Shown here piece by piece: positions 23,178 through 32,070 of a stretch of 64,000 bases of DNA. Numbering within the stretch: position 1 is the stretch's first letter; each line of letters starts with the position of its first letter. The DNA comes from Pseudomonas sp. LS44. Lineage in GTDB: Bacteria; Pseudomonadota; Gammaproteobacteria; Pseudomonadales; Pseudomonadaceae. The notes below the pieces were generated by a model, which did no database searches, was not told the DNA's origin, and saw only the letters and a list, made by a program, of their open reading frames with translations. Made by a program: the position numbers and the translations under genes. The stretch is from positions 2,790,001 to 2,854,000 of the forward strand of contig NZ_CP102830.1 of assembly GCF_024730785.1 (NCBI RefSeq), in the 5' to 3' direction.

Positions 23178-25142
23178 TTGTCCACCACTCTATTGATCAT
23201 CCTTTCCTCGTCGCTGGTGGTGATTGCGCTGTTCCGGCGCCTGAATCTGCCACCAGTACTGGGTTATTTGTTTGTCGGCGTGCTAATCAATCCGGCGGCG
23301 CTGGGCTGGGTCAGCCATAGCGAGACCCTGCCGCGCATCGCCGAACTCGGCGTGGTGTTCTTGCTGTTCACCCTCGGCCTGGAGTTTTCCCTGCCGCGCA
23401 TGCTGGCGCTGCGCAGCGTGGTGTTTGGCTTAGGCAGCGCACAGGTAATCGCCTGCGGCCTGCCGCTGGGGGCTTTGCTTTTCTATGGTTTCGATTTTTC
23501 GCTGACGGCCGCCCTACTGCTCGGTACCGGCTTGGCGCTGTCATCGACAGCCATTGTCACCAAGGAGCTGAGCAGCCTCGGCGAAGTACTGAGCAGCCAC
23601 GGCCAGAACGCGATTGGCGTGTTGTTGCTCCAGGATCTGGTGGCGGTGCTGTTACTGACCCTGCTGCCGGCGCTGACCGATGGCGCGGGTGACAAATGGC
23701 TGTCAGTGCTGGCGCTGACCCTCGGCAAAGCCGTGCTGTTGTTTGCCGGCCTGTTTCTGGCGAGTAGGTGGATACTGCCCCGCCTGTTCCATGAGGTCGC
23801 CGCCGCCCGGTCGCCGGAGTTGTTCGTACTGCTGGCGTTGGTGCTGGTTCTGCTGACCGCCTGGCTGACCCATCTGTTGGGGCTGTCGATGGCGCTCGGT
23901 GCGTTTCTGGCCGGCATGCTACTGGGCGAAAGTCATTATCGCCATCAGATCGAGGCGGATATCCGCCCCTTCCGCGACATTCTCCTCGGGCTGTTTTTCG
24001 TCAGCGTGGGGATGCTGATCGACTTCCATCTCTTCCTCAGCCACGGCCTGCAAATCGCCGCATTCACCCTCGTCTTGATGTTGATCAAAGGCGGCGTGGT
24101 CGCGCTATTGGTCACGCTGCGTGGCGCAGACAACACCAGCGCTTGGCGCAGCGGCTTGGCGCTGGCACAGGGCGGCGAGTTCTTCTTTGCCCTGGTGACG
24201 CTGGCGGCGCAGACGCGCTTGTTACCACCCGATAGCGACGGGGTGTTGCTGGCCGCAACGTTCTGCTCGATGGCCCTGACTCCACTGCTCTTGCGCGCCG
24301 CACCGAAGCTGGCCACACGCCTGGCGCGGCAGCAGCACCCGCACAGCTCGGCCGAGATGCTCGCTGCGGCCAGCCGCGAGTTGTCCGGCCACGTGGTGAT
24401 CTGCGGCTATGGGCGGGTCGGGCAATCAATCGGCCGCTTTCTGCGCCGCGAAAATATCCCTTATGTCGCCCTCGACGACGATCCGGTGCGCGTGCAGGAA
24501 GCGGCTGCCGGTGAAGCATGCGTGCACTACGGCGATTCGCGGCGCGCCGAGCTGCTTGAAGCCGTCGGTCTGGTCCGCGCGCGCCTGCTCGTGGTGGCGG
24601 TCAACGATGCCGAGGCGACGCTGGCTATCGTGCAACGAGCCCGTCTGCTCTATCCGCAACTGGCGATTCTGGTGCGCACGCGTGATGACTCCTACCTGCC
24701 CCAGTTACAAGCAGCCGGCGCGACCGAAGTAGTGCCGGAAGTCCTCGAGTCGAGCCTGATGCTCGCCGCCAGCGCGCTGATCCTGCTCGGCTTGGCGCCG
24801 CAGCAAGTGCAAACCCAGGTCGACGAGGTGCGCCGCAGTCGCTACCGCCTGCTGCACGGCTATTACCCCGGCGCAAACAGCGAGCTGATAAATCAGCAAG
24901 GGCAGCAGAAAGTTTTGCTCCATGCGGTGAACCTCAACGAAGACGCCTACGCCTGCGGACGGCAACTCGACGAGTTGATGCTGGAAGAATTGGGCGTCGA
25001 GGTGCAGGCCGTGCGCCGCGCGGGCGAAGAAGTACCGCTGACTCGCCATGCGCCGCTGCATCAGGGCGATGCGGTGGTGCTGTCCGGCCCGCTGGATGCC
25101 ATTGAAAGCTGCGAGGCGCGTCTGCTCGGCGGCCTGCGTTAG
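23178..25142 (+). CDS. CPA2-family monovalent cation:proton antiporter with TrkA domains (KefB/YbaL-like)
   Basis: A 654-residue protein. Residues 1 to about 380 contain some 12 membrane helices of the Na+/H+ exchanger fold, with FLLFTLGLEFS, ALSSTAIVTKEL and LLGESHYRHQIEADIRPFRD as CPA2 landmarks. A cytoplasmic TrkA-N (RCK) domain follows, VVICGYGRVGQSIGRFLRR at about 408-426, then a TrkA-C-like C-terminus. It probably moves K+ or Na+ against H+ under nucleotide control. The start is TTG 23178, six bases after GGAG. The same frame is open back to 22758, but that part runs antisense through the glutaredoxin-like gene and a repeat. Confidence 0.9.
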   Translation: MSTTLLIILSSSLVVIALFRRLNLPPVLGYLFVGVLINPAALGWVSHSETLPRIAELGVVFLLFTLGLEFSLPRMLALRSVVFGLGSAQVIACGLPLGALLFYGFDFSLTAALLLGTGLALSSTAIVTKELSSLGEVLSSHGQNAIGVLLLQDLVAVLLLTLLPALTDGAGDKWLSVLALTLGKAVLLFAGLFLASRWILPRLFHEVAAARSPELFVLLALVLVLLTAWLTHLLGLSMALGAFLAGMLLGESHYRHQIEADIRPFRDILLGLFFVSVGMLIDFHLFLSHGLQIAAFTLVLMLIKGGVVALLVTLRGADNTSAWRSGLALAQGGEFFFALVTLAAQTRLLPPDSDGVLLAATFCSMALTPLLLRAAPKLATRLARQQHPHSSAEMLAAASRELSGHVVICGYGRVGQSIGRFLRRENIPYVALDDDPVRVQEAAAGEACVHYGDSRRAELLEAVGLVRARLLVVAVNDAEATLAIVQRARLLYPQLAILVRTRDDSYLPQLQAAGATEVVPEVLESSLMLAASALILLGLAPQQVQTQVDEVRRSRYRLLHGYYPGANSELINQQGQQKVLLHAVNLNEDAYACGRQLDELMLEELGVEVQAVRRAGEEVPLTRHAPLHQGDAVVLSGPLDAIESCEARLLGGLR

Positions 25143-25352
25143 CAATGTTCTTCAGGGCCCAGAGTCGGATCTGCAGGTCATTCCGGCAGACGACGGAGAA
25201 GCCCCCAATAGCGCTGGGGTTAAGCAGCGGGTCGCTGACCTTCGGCAGAACGCTTGCCTACTAAGGTCTAAAAGCTAAGCCAAGAATCATGTGCTTTATT
25301 TGCGGATGTAACAGTACGGTCACAAACCGCCTGCCTGCATCAACGAGGAGAC

Positions 25353-25360
25353 AACAATAA
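25353..25360 (+). promoter_or_regulatory. Crc/Hfq CA motif at the porin start codon
   Basis: AACAATAA, matching AAnAAnAA, sits between the ribosome binding site GAGGAG and the ATG at 25360 (its last A is the A of ATG). This suggests Hfq/Crc-dependent translational repression of the porin during growth on preferred carbon sources. Confidence 0.5.
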
Positions 25361-26634
25361 TGAGCAAGACCCCTCTCGCCCAGGCCGTGGCTGTCGCCAC
25401 CCTGGGTGCTAGCCTGGCCCTCCCCAGCCTGGCCCATGCGGAGTTCATCAAAGACAGCAAAGGTACGCTGGAGCTGCGCAACTTCTACTTCAACCGCGAC
25501 TTCCGCCAAGACACGCCAGTGCCAGCCCAGAGCAAGGCCGAGGAGTGGGCGCAAGGTTTCATCATGAAATTGGAGTCCGGCTATACGGAAGGATCGATTG
25601 GGGTAGGCCTCGATGCCATCGGTACGCTCGGCCTCAAACTGGATTCCAGCCAGGATCGCGCCGGAACCGGTCTGCTGCAGCGCGGTGGTCGCGGCACTGG
25701 CCCGGCTGAAGACAGCTATGGCGACTTGGGCATGACCGCCAAGCTGCGCGCCTCGAAGAGCACCTTGAAAGTCGGCACCCTGATTCCCAAGCTGCCGGTG
25801 GTCCAGGCCAACGACAGCCGCCTGCTGCCGCAAACCTTCAGCGGCGGCGCACTGAACTCCCTGGAACTCGACGGCCTGACCTTCGACGGCGGCCGCCTGA
25901 AGCAATACAACCAGCGCGACTCCTCGGACTACGAGGACATGCTGATGACCACCGGCGGGCGCCGTAACATCACCGGTGCGGCCGGTGTCACCGCGGACAA
26001 GTTCGATTTCGCCGGCGGTAGCTACAAGTGGAACGACAGCCTGACGACCAGCTACCACTACGGCGCGCTGGAAGACCTGTACAACCAGCACTACCTGAAC
26101 CTGGTCCATGTCCTGCCGATCGCCGACAAGCAGGCATTAAAGTCCGACATCCGCTGGGCGCGCTCCACCGACGACGGCGACACCAACGTCGACAACAAGG
26201 CGCTCAACGCCATGTTCACCTACACCCTGGGCTACAACGCCTTCGGCATCGGCTACCAGGAGATGAGCGGCGACACCGGTTTCGCCTACATCAACGGTAC
26301 CGACCCGTTCCTGGTGAACTATGTGCAGATCGGCGACTTCGCCAACAAGGACGAGAAATCCTGGCAGGCGCGCTACGACTACAACTTCGCCGGCCTCGGC
26401 ATCCCAGGCCTGACCTTCATGACCCGCTACCTCACCGGCGACGACGTCGACCTGGGCGCAGCCGGCAATAACGGCAAAGAGTGGGAACGCAACATGGACA
26501 TCGCCTATGTGCTCCAGGACGGCCCGTTGAAGAACCTCGGGTTGAAGTGGCGCAACGCAACCACTCGCAGCAACTTCACCAACGATCTCGACGAGAACCG
26601 CCTGATCGTCAGCTACAGCATGCCGCTGTGGTAA
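25360..26634 (+). CDS. OprD-family outer membrane porin
   Basis: 424 residues. Signal peptide MSKTPLAQAVAVATLGASLA...LAHA with cleavage before EFIKDS. The mature protein has the OprD pattern: an early LELRNFYFNRDFR strand, a GSIGVGLDAIGTLGLKLD strand pair, TLIPKLPVVQANDSRLLPQTF, and a terminal beta strand LIVSYSMPLW ending in an aromatic residue as needed for Bam assembly. It forms an 18-strand substrate-selective channel for amino acids or carboxylates. By genomic position it may correspond to P. aeruginosa OpdQ (PA3038), which I recall but could not verify. A strong GAGGAG precedes the ATG, with a CA motif, and a clear terminator follows. Confidence 0.93.
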   Translation: MSKTPLAQAVAVATLGASLALPSLAHAEFIKDSKGTLELRNFYFNRDFRQDTPVPAQSKAEEWAQGFIMKLESGYTEGSIGVGLDAIGTLGLKLDSSQDRAGTGLLQRGGRGTGPAEDSYGDLGMTAKLRASKSTLKVGTLIPKLPVVQANDSRLLPQTFSGGALNSLELDGLTFDGGRLKQYNQRDSSDYEDMLMTTGGRRNITGAAGVTADKFDFAGGSYKWNDSLTTSYHYGALEDLYNQHYLNLVHVLPIADKQALKSDIRWARSTDDGDTNVDNKALNAMFTYTLGYNAFGIGYQEMSGDTGFAYINGTDPFLVNYVQIGDFANKDEKSWQARYDYNFAGLGIPGLTFMTRYLTGDDVDLGAAGNNGKEWERNMDIAYVLQDGPLKNLGLKWRNATTRSNFTNDLDENRLIVSYSMPLW

Positions 26635-26647
26635 TCGCCTTGGCATG

Positions 26648-26675
26648 AAAAAAGCCCGCCAATTGGCGGGCTTTT
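26648..26675. terminator. Terminator after OprD-family porin
   Basis: AAAAAAGCCCGCC-AATT-GGCGGGCTTTT, a perfect stem with A- and T-runs, 14 bases past the porin stop. Works for the plus strand and probably also for the facing minus-strand transcript. Confidence 0.9.
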
Positions 26676-26744
26676 CATTGGCTATGTCCCAGTCACCTGC
26701 TGGGAGGTGCAGGCCAGGTAGGCAATGCCTGGGACGATGATTCG

Positions 26745-26848
26745 CAGGGTGGGTTAGCCGTAGGCGTAACCCACCGATCAGGCTGGACGCCGGCGTCCAA
26801 GGTAGCGCCGCTGGTGGGTTACGCCGCTACGCGGCTAACCCACCCTAC
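26745..26848. repeat. Family-1 palindromic repeat, copy B (inverted)
   Basis: 104 bp, reversed relative to the other copies: the CCGCTACGCGG hairpin is at the right end. Ends CAGGGTGGGTTAGC / GCTAACCCACCCTAC. Between the convergent porin and ammonium transporter genes. Confidence 0.9.
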
Positions 26849-26914
26849 AAAAGCACTGCGCAACACTTAACGGGTGCATAGCTTTTTAATTGGATGCTCA
26901 GGCCCCACGCCGAT

Positions 26915-28123
26915 TCATTCGTGGCTTATCGCGCCAATCTTATGGATCGACAAATCGGCGCCGTAGTACTCATCTTCCTGGCTCAAGCGAATGCCTACCG
27001 AAAGTTTGAGCACGCCATACACCACCAACCCGCCGAGCAGCGCGACCAAGACGCCCAAGCCGGTGCCGATCAGCTGGCTGACCAGGCTGACGCCGCCGAT
27101 TCCACCCAACGCCTGTTGACCAAAAATACCGCAGGCGATGCCACCCCATACTCCGCACAGGCCGTGCAGCGGCCATACACCGAGCACATCGTCGACTTTC
27201 CATTTCACCTGAGCGGCGGTGAAGGTCCAGACGAACAACGCACCCGCGATCAACCCGGTGGCTAATGCACCGACCGGGTGCATCAGGTCGGAACCCGCAC
27301 AGACCGCCACCAGACCAGCGAGCGGACCGTTGTGCAAGAAGCCAGGGTCATTGCGGCCGACAAACAACGCCGCCACCGTGCCGCCAACCATCGCCATCAG
27401 CGAGTTGATCGCCACCAGGCCGCTGATGCCGGCGACCGTCTGCGCGCTCATGACGTTGAAGCCAAACCAGCCGACGATCAGAATCCACGAGCCCAAGGCC
27501 AGGAACGGAATATTGGACGGCGCAAACGCCACCAATCGGCCATCGCGGTACCGGCCATCGCGGCGGCCGAGCAAGAGCACCGCGCCGAATGCCAGCCAGC
27601 CGCCCATGGCGTGTACCACCACCGAACCGGCGAAATCATGGAAGCTGGCGCCAAAGCGTGCAGCCAGCCAGCTCTGCAGACCAAAGTTGCCGTTCCAGAC
27701 AATCCCCTCGAAGAACGGATAAACGAACGCCACGATGAGCAGCGTGGCGCACAGTTGCGGACCGAACTTGGCCCGCTCGGCAATCCCGCCGGAAATGATT
27801 GCCGGAATCGCGGCGGCGAAAGTCAGCAGGAAGAAGCACTTCACCAGCGCGTAGCCGTGATCGGCGGTCAGGGTCGCAGCAGGCGTCAGGAAGGTCACGC
27901 CATAGGCCACCCAGTAGCCGATGAAGAAATACGCCAGCGCCGAAACGGCGAAATCGGAAATGATCTTCGATAGGGCATTTACCTGATTCTTCAGGCGCAC
28001 CGTACCGACTTCGAGAAAGGCAAAACCTGCATGCATGGCCAGCACCATCACGGCGCCCAGCAGAATGAACAGGGTGTTGGATCCGTGGACCAGGGTTTCC
28101 ACGACGTTGTTGAGGTTTTCCAT
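26915..28123 (-). CDS. Ammonium transporter (Amt family)
   Basis: 402 residues with about 11 membrane helices and no cleaved signal peptide. Landmarks of Amt/AmtB: FILLGAVMVLAMHAGFAFLEVG, DFAGSVVVHAMGGWLAFGA (with the first pore histidine) and LGVWPLHGLCGVWGG (second pore histidine), plus GLVAVCAGSDLMHPVGAL. It conducts ammonium/ammonia across the inner membrane. No glnK-type PII gene lies beside it, unlike the classic glnK-amtB operon, so it is probably an additional Amt paralogue. A candidate sigma-54 promoter lies about 240 bp upstream. Confidence 0.94.
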   Translation of the reverse strand: MENLNNVVETLVHGSNTLFILLGAVMVLAMHAGFAFLEVGTVRLKNQVNALSKIISDFAVSALAYFFIGYWVAYGVTFLTPAATLTADHGYALVKCFFLLTFAAAIPAIISGGIAERAKFGPQLCATLLIVAFVYPFFEGIVWNGNFGLQSWLAARFGASFHDFAGSVVVHAMGGWLAFGAVLLLGRRDGRYRDGRLVAFAPSNIPFLALGSWILIVGWFGFNVMSAQTVAGISGLVAINSLMAMVGGTVAALFVGRNDPGFLHNGPLAGLVAVCAGSDLMHPVGALATGLIAGALFVWTFTAAQVKWKVDDVLGVWPLHGLCGVWGGIACGIFGQQALGGIGGVSLVSQLIGTGLGVLVALLGGLVVYGVLKLSVGIRLSQEDEYYGADLSIHKIGAISHE

Positions 28124-28551
28124 CGACGCTGATGACTCCGGCGTTGAAAAGCACCAAAGCAGATCATGCTCAGCTTACGATGCACCATTACGTAACGTAG
28201 ACGCCGCAAATGCGAGCGCTTGCGATGCAATTGGCACTAAGACTGGGCAGAATAAAATCTTGGATCTTTTCTTTATTTTTCATTTATTTGAGTGAATTAG
28301 CAGTAATCGTGCTTGCTACCTCGCACGAATGCAGGGCAATTCACTCAGAGCTCGCACCACTACGATGCAATAGCTATACCAAACTAGCGGACAGTGAATA
28401 GCTCCGGAACCTTATTTTGGGCATCAGTATCCTCAATTAAGCGCAGCCGAGAACGAATGGTAAGTAGCGCGCTTCATAAAACTGCCCGCCAATAACCGTC
28501 TCAAGACACTAAACTCGAAACACCTGACGCCATGACCAAGGAGATGCACGT
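28124..28551. other. Divergent promoter region between amt and the yqjD-like operon
   Basis: 428 bp, AT-rich around 28250-28300, with no credible gene or repeat. It should contain promoters for both neighbours. The best recognisable element is a possible sigma-54 site at 28366-28382 reading toward amt. Confidence 0.5.
28366..28382 (-). promoter_or_regulatory. Candidate sigma-54 promoter of the ammonium transporter
   Basis: On the minus strand TTGGTATAGCTATTGCA has GG and GC separated by exactly 10 bases, and a consensus TTGCA at -12. The -24 half (TGGTAT) is imperfect versus TGGCAC. Nitrogen-regulated amt genes often use sigma-54 and NtrC, so the match is plausible, but the implied leader is long (about 230 nt). 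Confidence 0.3.
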
Positions 28552-28866
28552 ATGGCCCGCAAGAACACGACCTCTGGAGTAGACCCGCTGTTGGCTGAGT
28601 TTGAAGCGCTGGTCAACGATACCGAACGACTGCTCAACGAAACGGCAAGCGTGGCCGGCGACGAAGCCGCCGAGCTGCGCAATCAGATGAAAGAGGGTCT
28701 GCAACGCGCCCGTGAAACCCTCGGTTTTGCCGAAGACAGGATCCGCGAGCGCGGCCAGGCGGCCGTCGATGCCACCGAGTTGTATGTGGTTGAGCATCCT
28801 TGGCAGGCCCTGGGTATGGCGGCCGCGGTCGGCGTTATCGTCGGCTTGCTGGTGGGGCGCCGCTAA
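28552..28866 (+). CDS. DUF883 family (YqjD/ElaB-type) membrane-anchored protein
   Basis: A 104-residue protein. A long amphipathic helical part (about 10-80; heptad-like LLAEFEALVNDTERLLNET) is followed by a single C-terminal membrane segment ALGMAAAVGVIVGLLVG and a positively charged GRR tail. YqjD/ElaB/YgaM proteins sit in the inner membrane, bind ribosomes in stationary phase and are induced by stress. ATG 28552 has AAGGAG upstream. First gene of a three-gene operon. Confidence 0.92.
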   Translation: MARKNTTSGVDPLLAEFEALVNDTERLLNETASVAGDEAAELRNQMKEGLQRARETLGFAEDRIRERGQAAVDATELYVVEHPWQALGMAAAVGVIVGLLVGRR

Positions 28867-28868
28867 AC

Positions 28869-29258
28869 ATGGCTGACGGAACGGAGTCTCCCCCACGTAG
28901 TACTCAGCCCTCAGTTCGCCGCCTGGGTGGCGCCTTGGTGGGCTTGCTGCACAGCCATGTCGAACTGTTCGGCATCGAATTGCAGGAGCAGAAGTCCCGC
29001 AGCCTGCGCTTACTGCTTTTCGCCGGTTTCGCGTTGATTTTCGGGCTGCTGCTGATCATCGGCTTGTCGTCGGTACTGATCGTCGCCTTGTGGGATACGC
29101 CATACCGCATTCCCGCGATGATTGGCCTGTGCGTGTTCTACGGTATCGCTGCCCTCTATTGCGCAATCCGCCTGCGCGCCGCCGTCGAAGATGAATCCTC
29201 CCCCTTCCAAGCCACGCTTGAAGAGCTGGCCCGCGATCGCGAGCGTCTGATCCCATGA
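28869..29258 (+). CDS. YqjE-like phage-holin-family membrane protein (DUF1469)
   Basis: A 129-residue protein starting MADGTESPPRST two bases after the YqjD-like stop; the longer frame from 28800 overlaps that gene and is not used. It has two adjacent membrane helices, LLLFAGFALIFGLLLIIGLSSVLIV and AMIGLCVFYGIAALYCAI (about residues 50-110), flanked by charged termini, with HVELFGIELQEQKSR before the first. This is the YqjE/Holin_3-6 superfamily. The neighbours YqjD and YqjK match the E. coli order. Confidence 0.9.
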   Translation: MADGTESPPRSTQPSVRRLGGALVGLLHSHVELFGIELQEQKSRSLRLLLFAGFALIFGLLLIIGLSSVLIVALWDTPYRIPAMIGLCVFYGIAALYCAIRLRAAVEDESSPFQATLEELARDRERLIP

Positions 29259-29602
29259 GCCAAATACCGAAAACCGCTCGGGCCAGTCGTCATGAGATGC
29301 GCAAAGCCTTGGTGCGCCTGCGCCTGGAAATGCATCGTCAGGAAATCCGCCACGAGTCGCAGCTGGTTATACAGCCCTTGCACAAGGCCCGCGGCTTGGC
29401 GACCAATTGGTCAAAACTGCTCGGCCTACCCCGCGCACCGTTGTGGAGCATGGCCGGGATTGCCGCCTTAGGGCTGTTCTCCAGCAAAGGTGGTGGCATC
29501 CGCCGCCTGATTCGCGTCGGCACCCTGGTCTATCCCATGCTGATGATGGTGCTGCGCCGTCAGTCCGATGCGGCACCGACCACGCCACCTGACACTCGTT
29601 AA
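29255..29602 (+). CDS. YqjK-like small protein
   Basis: A 115-residue protein whose ATG overlaps the previous stop by four bases (ATGA). The N-terminal half is strongly basic and helical (EMRKALVRLRLEMHRQEIRHES). A weak hydrophobic stretch, PLWSMAGIAALGLF, and a second, VGTLVYPMLMMVL, lie near the C-terminus. By position after yqjD and yqjE it is probably a YqjK-type protein; sequence features alone are not decisive. Confidence 0.75.
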   Translation: MSQIPKTARASRHEMRKALVRLRLEMHRQEIRHESQLVIQPLHKARGLATNWSKLLGLPRAPLWSMAGIAALGLFSSKGGGIRRLIRVGTLVYPMLMMVLRRQSDAAPTTPPDTR

Positions 29603-29646
29603 GGTCGTTCGCAAAGCTGGCCACATTCTTGCCAACTGCTTGAGCT

Positions 29647-29665
29647 GCCGGTGTTTTTCACCGGC
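29647..29665. terminator. Hairpin in convergent gap after the yqjDEK-like operon
   Basis: GCCGGTG-TTTTT-CACCGGC, a perfect 7-bp stem in the 219-bp gap between the YqjK-like gene and the minus-strand Sel1 lipoprotein. It lacks a T-run after the stem, so its strength is uncertain. Confidence 0.4.
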
Positions 29666-29821
29666 TCTCATTACCCGCTCTTCTCGGGTTGGCCTGAACC
29701 AGCATTAAGAACACGCCGTGATCGACGGGCAACCGCTTGCCTGCTTTCAACCATTTATCGATAACGGGCAGCGCTTGCTGCTGGTGGATCTCGACGCTGC
29801 TGGGTTGTAACTGCTCGCGCC

Positions 29822-30889
29822 CTACTCCAGCGCCGGCACCGGTGCGGCGATAGCGCTGTCTAGATCGGCGACCAGCGCCTCGATCTGCCCCGCGTTAGCT
29901 TGCCGAACCGGCTCCAGCGCGGCGATGCGCTCGGCGGCCGGCGCGCTACCGCGTTTGGCCGCGACGGCGAACCAGGCGTAGGACTCCAGCTCTGGTTGCA
30001 GCGAGGGGAATTGCCCCTGCAGCACGTTTTCCGCATACCGGGACATCGACTGCAAGTCGCCACTCAAGGCTGCCCGCTTGGTTTCGTCAGCGTGCGCTTC
30101 CGCATCGGCGATGCTCACCAACCCCGGCGCAAGTTCCGCACCGTAGGGCTGTTCGGCCGCCACGCCCGGCGCCGCAGTCGCCTGCTGATGCTGACGGTAC
30201 AAACGCTCGGCTTGCAGGTCACCCGCATCGCTGGCGAGTTGCAATAACTCAAGGCCGCGTGCGGAATCGTTCAGTCCGGGGGCGTACACGTTCAGATACA
30301 GCAGGCTGAGTTCGCGCAGGGCGCGATCATTACGGCGTGCGGCCTTCTCCATCAGCCGGGTTCCATAGGCCACGTCGGCACTCAAGCCAGTGCCGAGTAA
30401 GTAGTTCCAGGCGAGGACGCGTGTGGCCTCGGGATTGCCCATGGCGTCCGCCAAGCTCAGATGCGACAGGGCGGCGGGCAAATCGACCGTGACGCCTTGG
30501 CCCGTCTGGTCCTGGCCGGTCTGATAAATGCGCGCCAGCTCGTAATGTGCGGTGCTGTTGCCGGCGTCGGCAGCAGCTTGCAACAGCCGCAACATACCGG
30601 GCTGATCGCCCGCGGCCACCGACTCCCCAGCCTTGAGCAGCAATTCCTGACCAGGCTCAGGCAAACGTTGGACACTCCGCGCCTTGCCCTGCACTTCATC
30701 CGGTTTGGCCAGCGGGGCCAACCAGACCTGCGGCGGCTCGTAGCTAGCCACGCCATACACCGGAGCCTCCGGCGGCGCGGGCCGATTGGCCGCGACGACC
30801 GCAGGCTCGCCACGCAGGGGTTTGAAATTGGAGGCGCAGCCAGCACACAGGGCAGCAGCCAGCAGACAAACGACAACAGACTTGGACAT
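29822..30889 (-). CDS. Sel1-like repeat lipoprotein
   Basis: 355 residues from ATG 30889; the upstream extension of the frame is not signal-like. Lipoprotein signal MSKSVVVCLLAAALCAGC with Cys18 as the lipidated residue. Several Sel1/TPR-type helical repeats follow at about 95-230 (GNSTAHYELARIYQTG, GNPEATRVLAWNYLLGTG, NDRALRELSLLYLNV), with a repeat-like C-terminus LESYAWFAVAAKRGSAPA. Such periplasmic or outer-membrane lipoproteins act as scaffolds (compare AlgK). No polysaccharide genes are nearby, so the partner is unknown. Confidence 0.85.
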   Translation of the reverse strand: MSKSVVVCLLAAALCAGCASNFKPLRGEPAVVAANRPAPPEAPVYGVASYEPPQVWLAPLAKPDEVQGKARSVQRLPEPGQELLLKAGESVAAGDQPGMLRLLQAAADAGNSTAHYELARIYQTGQDQTGQGVTVDLPAALSHLSLADAMGNPEATRVLAWNYLLGTGLSADVAYGTRLMEKAARRNDRALRELSLLYLNVYAPGLNDSARGLELLQLASDAGDLQAERLYRQHQQATAAPGVAAEQPYGAELAPGLVSIADAEAHADETKRAALSGDLQSMSRYAENVLQGQFPSLQPELESYAWFAVAAKRGSAPAAERIAALEPVRQANAGQIEALVADLDSAIAAPVPALE

Positions 30890-30992
30890 CGAAACAACCA
30901 TCAACCGAACAGTGGATGCTCGCCAGACGAGCCTGCATAGCATCCCAGACCGATCCCGGTGCGCCAACCCGCGCACCGACGAGCGCCCGCCT

Positions 30993-31922
30993 TTAATGCC
31001 GCAGCATGTGCCAGAGCTTGCTGGTCACCTCGACCAGCGCCAGCACCAGGCCGCCCGCCACCAAGCCGATGCCGGCATTCAGAATTGCTGGGGTAATCCA
31101 TTCCAGCGCTGGGCCTACGCCGGCAAGGAGGCCGATGCTCTGCGCCGCGCTCTCCACGCCATGGTGCAGTACCGCGATGCCATGGGTGAGGATGCCGCCT
31201 CCGACCATGAACATGGCGATGGTGCCGATCACCGACAGGCTTTTCATCAGATACGGTGCGGCATGCAGGATGCCGACACCCAGCTGGCGCAGCAGTCCCG
31301 ATTTGCGGCTGAGATACAGGCCACCGTCGTCCAGTTTGACGATGCCGGCGACTACTCCATACACGCCAATGGTCATGGCGATGGCAATCCCAACCAGGAC
31401 CATGACCTGCTGCATGAATGGCGCCTCGGCGACGGTGCCGAGGGTGATGGCGATGATTTCTGCCGAGAGAATGAAATCGGTGCGCACCGCGCCGCTGATC
31501 TTGGACTTCTCCAGCGCCACCAGATCAACCTGCGGATCGGCAACGGCCTCCCGTAGTTCGGCGTGCTCGGCGGCCTCTTGCGCGGGATGCAGGAAGCGGT
31601 GGGCAAGCTTTTCAAAGCCTTCGTAACAAAGAAAGGCACCGCCCAGCATCAGCAGCGGGATAACCGCCCAAGGAGCCAAGGCGCTGATCGCCAACGCCGC
31701 CGGAACCAAGATTAGCTTGTTGCGAAACGAGCCCTTGGCGACCGCCCAGACCACCGGTAATTCACGCTCGGCTTTAACGCCGACCACCTGCTGAGCATTC
31801 AGGGCGAGGTCGTCGCCGAGCACTCCGGCCGTCTTTTTCGCCGCCACTTTGGTCATCAGCGAAACATCGTCGAGTACGCTGGCAATATCGTCGATCAGCG
31901 CGAGAAGACTGGTTCCTGCCAT
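30993..31922 (-). CDS. DUF808 (YedI-like) inner membrane protein
   Basis: A 309-residue polytopic membrane protein starting [20 protein letters not shown], the standard DUF808 opening, followed by [21 protein letters not shown]. About eight hydrophobic helices from residue 75 on, with a conserved [18 protein letters not shown] segment. YedI-type proteins are conserved but functionally undefined; a transport role has been suggested from topology only. Monocistronic, divergent from the dGTPase gene. Confidence 0.9.
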   Translation of the reverse strand: MAGTSLLALIDDIASVLDDVSLMTKVAAKKTAGVLGDDLALNAQQVVGVKAERELPVVWAVAKGSFRNKLILVPAALAISALAPWAVIPLLMLGGAFLCYEGFEKLAHRFLHPAQEAAEHAELREAVADPQVDLVALEKSKISGAVRTDFILSAEIIAITLGTVAEAPFMQQVMVLVGIAIAMTIGVYGVVAGIVKLDDGGLYLSRKSGLLRQLGVGILHAAPYLMKSLSVIGTIAMFMVGGGILTHGIAVLHHGVESAAQSIGLLAGVGPALEWITPAILNAGIGLVAGGLVLALVEVTSKLWHMLRH

Positions 31923-32070
31923 ACAAACCTTTCCTTTTTCGAAGTGGTGAATCCGCCAAATCCGCGCCTGACGTTAGCAGCCGCGAGCGTCGTACGACCA
32001 GCAAAGCTTGCAGCATGAGGCCCGAACACCGAAGCTAAAGGCCATCGACCCTGACTGACGAGAATCGTCC

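Noticed and set aside
28228..28247. TTGGCACT... as a plus-strand sigma-54 promoter for the yqjD-like operon
   Set aside because: The GG to GC distance is 12 rather than 10 bases and there is no TTGC element.
29718..29813. Possible 31-codon GTG frame ending in a TAA, between the YqjK-like and Sel1 genes
   Set aside because: Protein-like composition but no ribosome binding site and a stop just upstream; too short to separate from chance or a gene remnant.
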